The notes under the pieces were generated by a model. That model ran no database searches, was not told where the DNA came from, and saw only the letters and a program-made list of their open reading frames with translations. Positions 8,612-17,330 of a stretch of 64,000 nucleotides of DNA are shown here, piece by piece. Made by a program: the position numbers and the translations under genes. The stretch is from Candidatus Micrarchaeota archaeon CG1_02_47_40 (lineage in GTDB: Archaea > Micrarchaeota > Micrarchaeia > Anstonellales > CG1-02-47-40). The stretch covers positions 1-64,000 of the forward strand of contig MNVE01000003.1 of the NCBI GenBank assembly GCA_001871475.1, in the 5' to 3' direction. Position 1 is the first letter of the stretch; each line of letters opens with the position of its first letter.

Positions 8612-10313
8612 TTTGAGGGGCAGGGCATTTCTTCTCTTTTTTTTCCTCTTTCTTACCTCCCTCCCCATCTTCTCTCTTTCCACATGGGTTTACGACATAA
8701 AAAGCCAGCCAACCGGAATTTTCTACTATGAGAACGCGGTTTTTGTGCAAAGCTCCGCAAATAAGCTGTTTGCGCTGTCCTCAAATGAAGGAGAGCTGAA
8801 ATTTGCCCATCCCTTCCAAAATTCCATTTCCAAGCCGGTTTTTGCAGGCGGAAAAATTTATATTTGGGAGAAAGATGCAGGCATAGCTGTGCTGGATGAA
8901 CAAAGCGGGAAAATCCTAAACCGCTTCAACCAGAGCCAGGGGTTCGGCTCGCTTTTTTTCCATAACGGAATGCTGGTTGCAAAATCCGGCGCGCGCCTTT
9001 CATTTTACAACCCCCTTAACGGGGATTTTCTTTTTTCCCTCGGGGATGAGCGGGAGACAAACGCGCGGGCGGGATTTTTCGGGGATTTTGCCGCAGTTGC
9101 TGACGAGGGGTCGCTTTCCCTATACGATATAGTGAACAAATCCACGCTCTGGAGGGTTCCGATTGCCGGAGTGTGGGAAACCTCCCCGCTGGTAACAAAA
9201 TACGGGGTAATACTCGGAACGATAGACTCAAGGGTGCAGTTCTTCTCAATAGAAGATGGAAGGATGATGTGGGAGCGGAATATAGGCGGCTGGCCCGGCG
9301 CGGAGATGGCTGTTGCACAAGAGCGCATTTTCCTTGGCACTAACGAGAATCGGGTGCTCTGCCTTAATATGAGCGACGGGAGCATCATCTGGGAATTTTC
9401 AGCGCTCTCGGCTGTGCAGTCCACCCCTTCACCCGCAGGCGGCATAGTTATTGCGGGTACTAATGATGACGGGCTTTATTTTCTCAATGCGACAAGCGGA
9501 AGGGATATGGCTGTGCTTGATTTGGGGGGAAGGATAAATTACCTTTCTGATGACGGGGGCAGGAGGCAGTCGGTTTTTGCTGCGACATCAAAAGGGAGCG
9601 TGCATGCCATTTCCCTCTCCTCCCTCTGCACCATTGAACAGCCGAAAAAGAACGCAAAAATAGGCGTTGCGCGCGAGAGAATATCCGGAAGGGCATTTTC
9701 AAAAAACCCACTTCCAGCAGTTTATATAAGCGTGAATGGCGGCGCATGGAAGCGGACGGAAGGGGAGCGGAACTGGTCTTTTTACATTGACCCGCAAGAT
9801 ATATTGGAAGGGCCGTTTGAAGCCTCCTGCAAAGTGGAAGGGGAAAACGGGATATTCACCTCGGTATTTTTTGAGCGCGCGGACGATGCCCCGAAAAAAA
9901 GAATTTTCATTTCCGCCCCCCCAAAGGTTGAGCAGGGCGCGAAGTTTGGCATAAGCGTGGAGGACGAATACTCCCTTCCCCTTGGGGAATTCACTGTTGA
10001 ATGGGAGGGGCAGAGGATAAGCGCGAAAGAGGGAAATGTACAGCTTTTAGCAGGCATTTCGGGAAACTCGCAGATTTTTGTTTCGGCTGACGGCTACCTA
10101 ACAACCCAAAAAAACGTTGAGGTTGAAAAGAAGGAGAATTACGCTCCTTATCTCTTCGTGCTAATCGGCGGATTTGTGATTCTTGCCTGCCTGAAGCTCT
10201 TCTGGAGGAAGGGAAAGAAAAAAGGGGAAGATGAAAAAGGGAGTGGAGAAGGGGAAAAAGAAAAAATCACTGAAGAGAAGGAAGTAAAAAAAGAAAGCGA
10301 ACCAAAGCAATGA
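8586..10313 (+). CDS. Membrane-anchored PQQ-type beta-propeller surface protein
   Basis: The product (about 575 residues) has an N-terminal hydrophobic signal (AFLLFFFLFLTSLPIF), then repeated blades of the PQQ/quinoprotein type with G-x-x-x-x-G-T-x-x-x-x-x-x-x-x-x-x-D-G-x-x-x-W spacing, for example DGRMMWERN, DGSIIWEFS and TSGRDM. A second region of beta-sandwich character follows, then one membrane helix (APYLFVLIGGFVILACLKLFW) and a highly charged Lys/Glu tail inside the cell. The likely orientation is propeller outside. ATG at 8586 overlaps rpl11p by 26 bases; GTG 8604 and TTG 8613 are other possible starts. It shares its design with the 1288-residue protein at 23857. Confidence 0.85.
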   Translation: MTANWPVGNLRGRAFLLFFFLFLTSLPIFSLSTWVYDIKSQPTGIFYYENAVFVQSSANKLFALSSNEGELKFAHPFQNSISKPVFAGGKIYIWEKDAGIAVLDEQSGKILNRFNQSQGFGSLFFHNGMLVAKSGARLSFYNPLNGDFLFSLGDERETNARAGFFGDFAAVADEGSLSLYDIVNKSTLWRVPIAGVWETSPLVTKYGVILGTIDSRVQFFSIEDGRMMWERNIGGWPGAEMAVAQERIFLGTNENRVLCLNMSDGSIIWEFSALSAVQSTPSPAGGIVIAGTNDDGLYFLNATSGRDMAVLDLGGRINYLSDDGGRRQSVFAATSKGSVHAISLSSLCTIEQPKKNAKIGVARERISGRAFSKNPLPAVYISVNGGAWKRTEGERNWSFYIDPQDILEGPFEASCKVEGENGIFTSVFFERADDAPKKRIFISAPPKVEQGAKFGISVEDEYSLPLGEFTVEWEGQRISAKEGNVQLLAGISGNSQIFVSADGYLTTQKNVEVEKKENYAPYLFVLIGGFVILACLKLFWRKGKKKGEDEKGSGEGEKEKITEEKEVKKESEPKQ

Positions 10314-10400
10314 AAAAGAAAGGAAAAAAAGAACCGCCTCTTCCAACTCAAACGTAGAATCGGTTGGTCATGCAGTTGAATTACATGACATCAATAGCCT

Positions 10401-10420
10401 TTTATATCTTGTCATATAAA
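10401..10420 (+). promoter_or_regulatory. TATA box and inverted repeat at the leaderless promoter of the AbiE-like pair
   Basis: TTTATAT (10401-10407) and ATATAAA (10414-10420) form a perfect inverted repeat around CTTGTC. The left half is a good archaeal TATA box 28 bases before the ATG at 10429, so the mRNA should start at or next to that ATG. TTACATGACA upstream (10381-10390) and TACATGACA over the start codon (10426-10434) repeat the same word. A repressor, perhaps the antitoxin itself, could bind here. Confidence 0.5.
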
Positions 10421-10428
10421 CTAACTAC

Positions 10429-11040
10429 ATGACAAATTTAAAATTCGGAAAGGAAGTAGATAAGATACTAACTAGATTATCCGTCGAAATGCCCGCTGCC
10501 AGCATCACAGCTTGGGACTTAACTCCATTTATGCCTTACCTGCATAACTGGAGAAAGAATATCATCTTCATAGAGTGCGATAGGGTGGCAATAGAAACAA
10601 TTGTAGAAACTCTATCTAAAGATTATCCAAAACACGAGATTTACGCCGGGATTAAGAAGCCTATGCTGAAAATCCGGATAAACAACAAAGAAGCCGCAGT
10701 CGTTATTATAGCCGGAGAAGGCAAAAATAAGAGAGAGATTGAGGGCAAATACCCTAAGTTAGAAAAATGCCTCGTCGACTTGCTATTCTATGCTAAAAAC
10801 GAGTTATTGCCCATATCTCTAACAGACATTCTGGACTTATGGAGACATTACTTAACTACAAAAGGACTGCTGCATTTCAATGAGCTCTATCGCTATTCAC
10901 AAAGGCGTTATTTGGGTTGGTTTGTAAGCATATTTGCTTATGAACTATCAAAAAAAACCAAGTCTAATGCGGACACCAGACACTGCAAAACCGGTTTAAA
11001 AAATATGGAACTCATAAAAACGGTGGTTCAATTTGAATGA
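10429..11040 (+). CDS. AbiEi-like antitoxin candidate
   Basis: The 203-residue product precedes, and overlaps by eight bases, a nucleotidyltransferase-like toxin gene, the arrangement of type IV AbiE toxin-antitoxin modules. The first third could be a winged-helix region and the rest is mixed alpha/beta with DILDLWRHYLTTKGLLHFNE. I do not see an unmistakable AbiEi signature, so the role is inferred from context. Base composition is clearly richer in A and T than rpl11p and ftsZ around it, a sign of acquisition. The promoter repeats upstream would suit autoregulation. Confidence 0.55.
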   Translation: MTNLKFGKEVDKILTRLSVEMPAASITAWDLTPFMPYLHNWRKNIIFIECDRVAIETIVETLSKDYPKHEIYAGIKKPMLKIRINNKEAAVVIIAGEGKNKREIEGKYPKLEKCLVDLLFYAKNELLPISLTDILDLWRHYLTTKGLLHFNELYRYSQRRYLGWFVSIFAYELSKKTKSNADTRHCKTGLKNMELIKTVVQFE

Positions 11041-12274
11041 AGAGTTTGAACGAAGAAGCAAAGCCGTATTTGAAAAATTGCGAATTCTGTCAAGGATAAC
11101 CCCGGATATCGTATTTCTTGGTGGAAGCGCAATCCAAGCTTTGCTTAAAACACCAAAAAGACTAAGCATAGACCTCGATATTGCTTATTCTGGAGATGTT
11201 CAAAAACTAATCAAAGAACTAGAAAAAGAAGGCTGCGAAGTGAAACAACGAAAAAGCCGCGCACCGGATTTCACGTTTTACAATATTTCTAAAAACGGCA
11301 TATTGGTAAAACTCGATATAATCAAAATCTCCATTCCAGAAACCGAAAAACATACGATACGAGACTTTCAAGTTTTCACCCCCAACCCAAGCTATTTTCT
11401 TGCATCCAAACTATCTGCATTGGCTTTGGATACAATTGGCAGGCTTGAAGAAGAACCACAACAGATACTAAAGGATATTTTTGACATAAACTGCATTTTG
11501 GATTTACAGCCCGATCTTGGACAATTCCAAAAAAATTGGCGGCAAATAATATCGGATCAAAATAAATTAAGAAAAACAAGGTTCACGGAACATGAATGTT
11601 TATTCAGTGCACAAAAAACACTGTTGAAATGCATAGATGCCGCACCACTTCCCGAATTTTTCATATCGCCACATGCACTCGGAAGCTTTCAAGACATGCT
11701 GATTGACGGCAAAATATCCCGCAAGGTTATCGCAGTCATGGCCGCACGGGCTTTGGCTCTATCCACCAATACGACTAGACAATTCTATGAAATCGAAAAA
11801 AGCGTTTTAGAAGAAGCAAAAAGCGCCTCAAAACTTGAAGAAGCATCAAAAGCATTAATAAAAAGAAACTACGCCAGTGCCAAACAAATAACCGCAATAA
11901 AAACGGTAGCGCCTGTCGCATTAATGTTCTTGATTCACCATGCCCAGAGGATTTCCTCTATGGAAGGAGCTTGGATTAAGGCCGCTGTTGAGCACACAGT
12001 TCTAGAAATAGAATATTACAGCGCGAAAACAAAACATGAACTAACAAAAAGAAAGGTCAATCCTGATTTTATCGGTCCAGATCGTCGCGGAAGAAATAAC
12101 GGATTTTGGACTACATTTGACCATTTACGAAATGAAGGACCTCGTTGTTTCAAACCAGAAACGATATTAAGATGGTCTGCAACCGCCGAGCGTTTTGAGC
12201 CATCCAAAGATGGTAGATGGAAAGAACTTTTGATAAAATACGCGCAATTAGGGTTAGAATTTAAATCTTTTTAG
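11033..12274 (+). CDS. Nucleotidyltransferase AbiEii/AbiGii-type toxin
   Basis: This 413-residue protein begins with a DNA-polymerase-beta-type nucleotidyltransferase core: FLGGSAIQALL, then RLSIDLDIAY, the G-G-S ... D-x-D metal-binding pattern of the AbiEii/AbiGii toxin family, and a later strand with LVKLDIIKIS that can supply the third carboxylate. AbiEii toxins transfer nucleotides to cellular RNA and are held in check by AbiEi. The C-terminal half (from about residue 200) is long and helical and not recognised. The start is TTG at 11033 with a GGTGGT ribosome site upstream; it overlaps the partner gene. Its end overlaps the end of spt5 by four bases, tail to tail. Confidence 0.75.
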   Translation: MNEEFERRSKAVFEKLRILSRITPDIVFLGGSAIQALLKTPKRLSIDLDIAYSGDVQKLIKELEKEGCEVKQRKSRAPDFTFYNISKNGILVKLDIIKISIPETEKHTIRDFQVFTPNPSYFLASKLSALALDTIGRLEEEPQQILKDIFDINCILDLQPDLGQFQKNWRQIISDQNKLRKTRFTEHECLFSAQKTLLKCIDAAPLPEFFISPHALGSFQDMLIDGKISRKVIAVMAARALALSTNTTRQFYEIEKSVLEEAKSASKLEEASKALIKRNYASAKQITAIKTVAPVALMFLIHHAQRISSMEGAWIKAAVEHTVLEIEYYSAKTKHELTKRKVNPDFIGPDRRGRNNGFWTTFDHLRNEGPRCFKPETILRWSATAERFEPSKDGRWKELLIKYAQLGLEFKSF

Positions 12275-12720
12275 CGGTCCTCCACTTTTTGGTAAACCCT
12301 AATCGTGTTTGCTTTCACGGTAACGGGAATGGGAACGGCAACCTCCGTAAGCTCAACGGTCACTTCCTCCTTTCCCTCGTCAATCCTGACCACCTTTGCT
12401 TTTTCTCCCTTGAACGGGCCGGACACGAGCTCCACAATATCCCCGATGGTTATCAGAAGCACCGCCGGCTTTGCCGATTCAATAAGCGTTTCAATTTCCG
12501 GCATCGCCATGGTTTTTGCGAGCACTCCCTTTATGTAGGGTATTTTCATGCCTGCCTGCCTTATCGCAACTTCATCAAGCGCCTCGGCAATCATGTATCC
12601 CTTCAAATCCTCAAAAACGGCAATTGAGAAAATCGCCAATTTATCCTTCTTTATTTTCCTTGAGAGCATTTCCGCGACTACCTTTTCCTGCCCTGCCGTT
12701 ACACGGTAAACAAAAAGCAT
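12271..12720 (-). CDS. spt5: Transcription elongation factor Spt5 (NusG family)
   Basis: The 149-residue product is archaeal Spt5, which binds the RNA polymerase clamp with Spt4 and increases processivity. The NGN domain runs from MLFVYRVTAGQEKVVAEML through YMIAEA and IPYIKGVL. The KOW domain begins near GDIVELVSGPFKGEKAKVV. ATG 12720 is preferred over a TTG at 12741 because GGAGGAG lies seven bases before it and the family starts with a short strand at this point. It is the last gene of ftsZ-secE-spt5. Confidence 0.95.
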   Translation of the reverse strand: MLFVYRVTAGQEKVVAEMLSRKIKKDKLAIFSIAVFEDLKGYMIAEALDEVAIRQAGMKIPYIKGVLAKTMAMPEIETLIESAKPAVLLITIGDIVELVSGPFKGEKAKVVRIDEGKEEVTVELTEVAVPIPVTVKANTIRVYQKVEDR

Positions 12721-12737
12721 TTTTTTCTCCTCCTTTT

Positions 12738-12902
12738 TCAAATGAAATTGAATATCATCGAAACTGCCAGCCCCAAAATCCCAACAACCACAATTCCCAG
12801 TGCGGTGATGCGCGCCATGCGCACAAATTCCTCGCGCTTCGGCCGATTGAACACATTCATCACTCTTATCGCGCGGTCAATGAAATCAGCCAGGTTAAAC
12901 AT
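12738..12902 (-). CDS. secE: Preprotein translocase subunit SecE (Sec61 gamma), 54 residues
   Basis: A short open frame between ftsZ and spt5 encodes MFNLADFIDRAIRVMNVFNR, then PKREEFVRMARITALGI and a single hydrophobic helix (VVVGILGLAVSMIFNFI). This is the pattern of archaeal SecE/Sec61-gamma: an amphipathic N-terminal helix, the P-x-x-x-E-F motif, and one tail-anchored membrane segment that clamps the SecY channel. Its position before spt5 is the conserved archaeal order. The gene is short enough to be missed by length-filtered gene finders. Confidence 0.93.
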   Translation of the reverse strand: MFNLADFIDRAIRVMNVFNRPKREEFVRMARITALGIVVVGILGLAVSMIFNFI

Positions 12903-12917
12903 ATCATATCACCAGTT

Positions 12918-14039
12918 TTAATTTATCAGGTCAAGGTCAAGCTCCTCAATGTTGGGCGCACCCCTTTCCCCTCCAACTCCCCCTGCAATGTTCTTCCTGC
13001 CGTAATCCGGGAATTTCGCCCCGGCAATTACTGCCAACACCTTTATTGCCGACCTCTTGTTCGTCTTCTCAATGCGCGCGCCCCAGATTATGTGCGAGCT
13101 CGGGCTTATCCTGCGCGAGACTTCCGCAACCATAAGCTCCGCCTCCTTAAGCGTCATGTCTTCCCCGCCAATCACGTTGATGAGCGCCCTGTCCGCTTCC
13201 GAGATGTCAACATCAAGCAGGGGCGAGTTTAGCGCAGTTTCAACCGCAATCATCGCCCTGCTCTCCGGCTTTGCCTCAACGGACGCCTCCCCTATTCCGA
13301 CAACCGCGCAGCCGGCATTTGAGAGTATGGTGCGCAAATCAGCCATATCAAGATTCACCAACCCTGCTTTTGTGATGAGTTCGGCAATCCCCTTCACGGA
13401 GCCTGCCAAAACCTCATCTGATATTTTAAATGCGGTATTTAAGGGCAAATCAGGCGCAATTGAGAGCAGTTTGTCATTCGGAATCACTATTGTGGTATCG
13501 CTGTTTTTTCGCAGTCTCTCAAGCCCTTCAAGCGCATTGTCCATCCTGTGCCTTCCTTCCGAAGTGAATGGAAGCGTCACCACTGAAACCACGAGCGCGC
13601 CGTTATCCTTTGCTTTCCTTGCAATCACTGCCGCGCTTCCGGTTCCCGTCCCTCCGCCAAGCCCGCATGTTACAAACACTAGTGTGCCTTCGGAGAGGGC
13701 GTTTGCAATCTCCCCCTCGCTTTCCTTTGCAGCCTCTTCCCCGACTTTGGGGCAGCTGCCTGCGCCCATTCCCTTCGTCACTTTTTTTCCAAGCAATATT
13801 TTCTTGTCCGCCTTTATTTTCACGAGGTGGCGCACATCCGTGTTCATCCCTATAAAACTCACTCCCTCTATGCCTATCTGGTACATCCTTGTAAGCGTGT
13901 TGCAGCCGCTCCCCCCGGTTCCGACAACGTATATTTTGGGGCGGGTTGTCTCTATGAATTTCAGAAGCTCCTCATCTTCCTTTGAAACAATTATGTCCTG
14001 CGGAAGGTCGTTTACGCTCATTCCGTTCATTTCTTTCAT
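12918..14039 (-). CDS. ftsZ: Cell division GTPase FtsZ
   Basis: The product (about 373 residues) is FtsZ, the tubulin homologue that polymerises into the division ring. GTP-binding elements are clear: GTGGSGCNTLTRM, the tubulin signature GLGGGTGTGSA, NTDVRHL, and the T7-type segment NLDMADLRTILSNAG that completes GTP hydrolysis in the next subunit. The C-terminal subdomain contains INVIGGEDMTLKEAE. Candidate starts are 14075, 14039, 14030 and 14021; GAGGGG lies too near 14039 and better suits 14030, so the exact start is uncertain. A TATA-like region at about 14088-14100 separates it from divergent tyrS. Confidence 0.95.
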   Translation of the reverse strand: MKEMNGMSVNDLPQDIIVSKEDEELLKFIETTRPKIYVVGTGGSGCNTLTRMYQIGIEGVSFIGMNTDVRHLVKIKADKKILLGKKVTKGMGAGSCPKVGEEAAKESEGEIANALSEGTLVFVTCGLGGGTGTGSAAVIARKAKDNGALVVSVVTLPFTSEGRHRMDNALEGLERLRKNSDTTIVIPNDKLLSIAPDLPLNTAFKISDEVLAGSVKGIAELITKAGLVNLDMADLRTILSNAGCAVVGIGEASVEAKPESRAMIAVETALNSPLLDVDISEADRALINVIGGEDMTLKEAELMVAEVSRRISPSSHIIWGARIEKTNKRSAIKVLAVIAGAKFPDYGRKNIAGGVGGERGAPNIEELDLDLIN

Positions 14040-14126
14040 TCCCCTCTTACGCTCCGCTAAGGAGCAAACAAGCACTATTTGCGCGCAGTATATTTATATT
14101 AGTTATCCCTTCCCAATAATCTCCGT

Positions 14127-15185
14127 ATGGACATAGAAAGCAAAATTTCCGTAGTTACGCGCAAGCCTGCCTGCGAGGTGCTGACAGAAGACGAGCTGCG
14201 CGAAGTTTTCCAAAATTATTCGCAGCCAAAGCACTACATCGGGTTTGAAATCTCGGGCTTGGTGCACATAGGCAGCGGCCTTGTAACGGCGGTAAAAGTG
14301 CGCGACTTTCTTGAGGCGGGCATAAAGCCCACAATATTCCTTGCCGATTACCACGCGTGGATAAACGGAAAATTGGGAGGGGATTTGGAAAAGATACAGT
14401 ATGTTGCAAAAGGGTATTTCAAAAGCGCCTTCGTTTCGCTCGGGCTTGACGAAGAGCGCGTAAACTACATTCTTGCAAGCGAAATTTACAACGGAGATTA
14501 TTGGAAGGATGTTCTGAATGTATGCAGCAATACTACAATTGCGCGCATGTTAAGATGCACAACGATAATGGGCAGGACGCAGAAAGAAGCAGTTTCCTCC
14601 TCTTCCATAATATACCCTGCAATGCAGGCGGCGGACATATTCCTTCTTGATGTGCAGATTGCGCACGCAGGAATAGACCAGAGAAAGGTGCACATACTAA
14701 CGAGGGAAATCTGCGAGAAGATGAAAAGGAAAAAGCCAGTGGCGCTTCATCACAAGCTGCTTTCAGGATTGCAGGGACCGCAGAAAATGGGATTAGATGA
14801 GAATGAACAGCTTGATTTGGAAATCTCCTCAAAAATGAGTAAATCAAAACCCGCAAGCTGCATATACATACATGATTCCGAAGAGGAAATAAAGAAGAAA
14901 ATAGGCGGAGCATACTGCCCGCCGAAAATTGCAGAGGCAAATCCGATTTTAGATATTTGCGAGAATTTGATTTTGAGAACTGAAAAGGACAAGCTGAACA
15001 TACTCCGCCCAGCCAAGTTTGGCGGAGATGCAGAATACGCGGATTTCGCTTCTCTTGCAAATGATTATTCGGAAGGAAAACTCCACCCTGCTGATTTGAA
15101 GGGGGCGGTTGCGGAATACCTTATTGGCGTCTTCGCCCCATCAAGGGAATATTTTGAAAAGAATAAAGAGATGCTGAGAATATAA
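14127..15185 (+). CDS. tyrS: Tyrosyl-tRNA synthetase (archaeal/eukaryotic type)
   Basis: The 352-residue class I synthetase activates tyrosine and charges tRNA-Tyr. HIGS at residues 47-50 is the HIGH motif, and KMSKS appears near residue 236. The archaeal tyrosine pocket is visible in YPAMQAADIFLLDVQIAHAGIDQRKVH. There is no S4 domain, as expected for the archaeal form. A TATA-like sequence (TATATTTATATTA) lies about 25-35 bases upstream and may also drive divergent ftsZ. The next gene follows after 13 bases but has different base composition. Confidence 0.96.
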   Translation: MDIESKISVVTRKPACEVLTEDELREVFQNYSQPKHYIGFEISGLVHIGSGLVTAVKVRDFLEAGIKPTIFLADYHAWINGKLGGDLEKIQYVAKGYFKSAFVSLGLDEERVNYILASEIYNGDYWKDVLNVCSNTTIARMLRCTTIMGRTQKEAVSSSSIIYPAMQAADIFLLDVQIAHAGIDQRKVHILTREICEKMKRKKPVALHHKLLSGLQGPQKMGLDENEQLDLEISSKMSKSKPASCIYIHDSEEEIKKKIGGAYCPPKIAEANPILDICENLILRTEKDKLNILRPAKFGGDAEYADFASLANDYSEGKLHPADLKGAVAEYLIGVFAPSREYFEKNKEMLRI

Positions 15186-15198
15186 GACGGGCGAAAAA

Positions 15199-15867
15199 AT
15201 GTCAGAAGATTATTTTAAAAAAACAAAAGAAAAGTTTGAAGCCAAAATACCGAATTACGGCACCGACTCATTCAGAAAAATGCGGGATGCGATCAGAAAG
15301 GGGCTTTCAAGACAAGAAAACGAACACATGCTTCGAATAAGGCGCCTAAAAACACTGTTGCTTGGCGATTGGACCGATGAAGAAAAAAAGGCACTCTTGC
15401 ATAAAATAAAAAACACTCTTTTGGAAAATGGTTATTATGCTCAAACCATAGATAATTATCACGACCCAAAGCGAGTAGGTCACTATAACCTAACGCAAAT
15501 CCTAGAGTATTGCTGCGTTAATCATCAGCTTATCGTTTTTATTGATGGCGAGGGCCAAGGAACCCTAACAGAACAGAATTATCTAGCTGAAAATTATATC
15601 TTCCACGGTAAAATGCTGTTTTTCATTGAGGAATCAAAGTTCAATAAATTTAAGCAAAATCCAAATGAATATTTCATGAGTTTTCCCGCGATAATCAGAT
15701 ATAAAAAAACCGAGTTAATAGACGACGTTCTGATTTATGTTGCTTTAAGGATACATAGATTGGCGAATATAATCCAAACCCAGACCAAACACGGCAGAGG
15801 CATCAGCAATAGTAAATATGTTCCGTGGAAAGAACGCCTTTCAAAACCGAAAAGTCTTAAAGTATAG
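15199..15867 (+). CDS. Unknown protein, possible nucleosidase/TIR-related (DRHyd-like) fold
   Basis: I do not recognise this 222-residue protein with certainty. Residues about 45-135 show an alternating strand-helix pattern: RRLKTLLLG, a helix, LLENGYYAQTIDNY, ILEYCCVNHQLIVFIDGEGQG, then a Glu (GTLTEQNYLAENYIFHGKMLFFIEE). This order, with a Glu after the acidic strand, resembles nucleoside 2-deoxyribosyltransferase and TIR-type nucleotide hydrolases. A helical C-terminus follows. It has A/T-rich codon use, starts 13 bases after tyrS, and leads an accessory island, so a nucleotide-targeting defence or effector role is possible but only inferred. Confidence 0.5.
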   Translation: MSEDYFKKTKEKFEAKIPNYGTDSFRKMRDAIRKGLSRQENEHMLRIRRLKTLLLGDWTDEEKKALLHKIKNTLLENGYYAQTIDNYHDPKRVGHYNLTQILEYCCVNHQLIVFIDGEGQGTLTEQNYLAENYIFHGKMLFFIEESKFNKFKQNPNEYFMSFPAIIRYKKTELIDDVLIYVALRIHRLANIIQTQTKHGRGISNSKYVPWKERLSKPKSLKV

Positions 15868-15920
15868 CAATCTATAACATTGTAAGGTTATTTAAAGAAT
15901 AAGTCCCTTAGGTGGTGCGT

Positions 15921-16193
15921 ATGGGCAACGAAGATTTGAAAAAAGAGTTTCTTGAGGCAAGTCGCTTAAAAGACATCGTTTTGGAAGATAAAAACATTGA
16001 CATCCTGCTTTATCTTGCCAAATATAATCCTAACGTGCAGAGAGAGAACATAATAGAAAACTTCGGTGCCGATTCAATAAAAGGGCTTGAAGATTTAAAA
16101 GGGGCAAAATTAGTCCGCGAATTAAGCGACGGTATTTCTCTGACTGAAGAGGGCATCTTTCATGTAGACGGGCTTCTATCAATTGTTTTATGA
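15921..16193 (+). CDS. Small winged-helix DNA-binding protein
   Basis: The 90-residue product (from ATG 15921, with AGGTGGT as ribosome site) looks like a single winged-helix domain: DILLYLAKYNPNVQRENIIENF, a recognition-helix candidate SIKGLEDLKGAKLV, and a wing with LSDGISLTEEGIFHV, the typical last strand of archaeal wHTH regulators. It is likely a local transcription regulator in the accessory island. A GTG at 15912 would add three residues but lacks a ribosome site. Confidence 0.65.
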   Translation: MGNEDLKKEFLEASRLKDIVLEDKNIDILLYLAKYNPNVQRENIIENFGADSIKGLEDLKGAKLVRELSDGISLTEEGIFHVDGLLSIVL

Positions 16194-16225
16194 AATAAGG
16201 AAATTCTCTCAGAAGAACAACGAGG

Positions 16226-16293
16226 TGAGGTTTTGTGTAAAAACCCCTCAAAATGAGCGACTTCTTACACAAGACAAAACCTTTTTACACTAA
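16226..16293. repeat. Cluster of TTTTTACACAA motifs, left side of the lipoprotein block
   Basis: Three related words occur here: TTTTTACACAA on the minus strand (16233-16243), TCTTACACAA (16263-16272) and TTTTTACACT (16282-16291). The first two form an inverted repeat with TTGTGTAA/TTACACAA cores, flanked by AGGTTTT and AAAACCT. Three more copies lie at 17410-17458 on the far side of the AbrB-like and lipoprotein genes. They could be regulator sites or the ends of an inserted segment. Confidence 0.55.
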
Positions 16294-16307
16294 AACAAGT
16301 CTGAAAA

Positions 16308-16475
16308 TTAATAATTGACCTTCTTTATCAGAATTCTTCCGTCCTCATAAACCTCAACACCGACATAATCCTTGTCCGTCCAGTGCAGGAGCTTGACTTC
16401 CTTTGTCAAAATAAGCCCCACACCTCCACCCACACGCGCCAATTTCCGAATCTTCTTTTCCAGTAGTGCAGTCAT
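16308..16475 (-). CDS. AbrB/SpoVT-like small DNA-binding protein, 55 residues
   Basis: A short frame on the minus strand encodes MTALLEKKIRKLARVGGGVG, then LILTKEVKLLHWTDKDYVGV and EVYEDGRILIKKV. This closely follows the swapped-hairpin AbrB pattern (K-x-x-R-x-G-x-G/N-S-x-x-x-x-P-K-E ... L-G-x-x-x-G-D-x-V-x-V ... G-x-L-x-I-x-K). Such proteins are dimeric DNA binders and frequent antitoxins or autorepressors. No toxin is obvious next to it. The TTTTTACACAA motifs downstream and upstream could be related to its function, but that is a guess. Confidence 0.7.
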   Translation of the reverse strand: MTALLEKKIRKLARVGGGVGLILTKEVKLLHWTDKDYVGVEVYEDGRILIKKVNY

Positions 16476-16578
16476 ATACTGGACTTCTTAGTTTCTGCAT
16501 TTTAAACAGCCGCTAAAGAAACTATACTAACTGTAGTATTTATAAGAGTTGAGACTGCCAATTTAAACAGGTGATGGG

Positions 16579-17328
16579 ATGTTTAGCAACGGTAAGATCA
16601 GGCTTGTTTTTCTTTCCTTGATAATTGGAACATTACTTTTTGGATGCACTGGAGTATCTTCTAAAAATGACTATTTGCCGGTAGACGAGGAAAAACTCAA
16701 CATGACCCTTAAGATTGGGGATTTGGAAAATCGGAGTATTGTGCTTAATCGTGAGATTGCCTTGCTTCAGGGAAACATCAGTGTACTTGAAAACGCAAAG
16801 GAGACTGATGCCAAACTTAATATTGAATTTACGAGAAAGTATGTATTGGCCTTGACAGACCTCGGCGCTGGGGAGGAATATTTTTCTCAAACTCTTAGCA
16901 CTTATGAAACAGTGGATACGTATATCTCAGATAATCCAAACCAATATGACTACAGCAGTGCTTACGATGCATTTACTACAATTAAAGACTGGTCAAACAA
17001 AGCAAGAAAAAATTATTTATCTGCACAAGAACGTCTGACCGGCATTCAAAATCAAACCCAAGACAAGCAGCTTAGACAGGACATTCAGGATAGACTTGAA
17101 CTAATCAGAATTTTGCTTGAACAAAATACCCATACCTATAATCAAGCCAATTATCGCCAGTTGGAACTTATGGAAATCAATGAAGGAGGTTCAACTACAA
17201 ATTCTGAGGAGTATAACAAAAAGCTTAATGAGGATATTGTCCAATACAACCTCAATGTGCCTGCATATATTAATGCACGGGAAAAGATAGATGTCAATTG
17301 GGGACAAGATTGGCATACAACCCAATAA
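16579..17328 (+). CDS. Predicted lipoprotein with helical ectodomain
   Basis: The 249-residue protein starts with a basic N-terminus and a hydrophobic signal ending in LLFGC, a lipobox, so it is probably lipid-anchored outside the cell membrane. The rest is almost entirely helical and polar (for example LEDAKETDAKLN-like and QERLTGIQNQTQDKQLRQDI stretches) with several N-x-S/T sites, consistent with a coiled or helical-bundle ectodomain. No family is recognised. ATG 16579 is preceded by a TATA-like TTTATAAGAG region at about 16540 and by GGTGAT at 16571. A terminator hairpin follows directly. Confidence 0.75.
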   Translation: MFSNGKIRLVFLSLIIGTLLFGCTGVSSKNDYLPVDEEKLNMTLKIGDLENRSIVLNREIALLQGNISVLENAKETDAKLNIEFTRKYVLALTDLGAGEEYFSQTLSTYETVDTYISDNPNQYDYSSAYDAFTTIKDWSNKARKNYLSAQERLTGIQNQTQDKQLRQDIQDRLELIRILLEQNTHTYNQANYRQLELMEINEGGSTTNSEEYNKKLNEDIVQYNLNVPAYINAREKIDVNWGQDWHTTQ

Positions 17329-17330
17329 GG

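Noticed and set aside
10314-10380. Purine-rich spacer after the propeller gene as a possible small gene
   Set aside because: There is no start codon followed by a frame of useful length and no structure beyond the promoter repeats described.
13057-14136. Long open frame (359 codons) on the plus strand opposite ftsZ
   Set aside because: It is the antisense shadow of ftsZ, whose conserved GTPase motifs are clear; the predicted protein is Ser/Pro-rich without any family motif.
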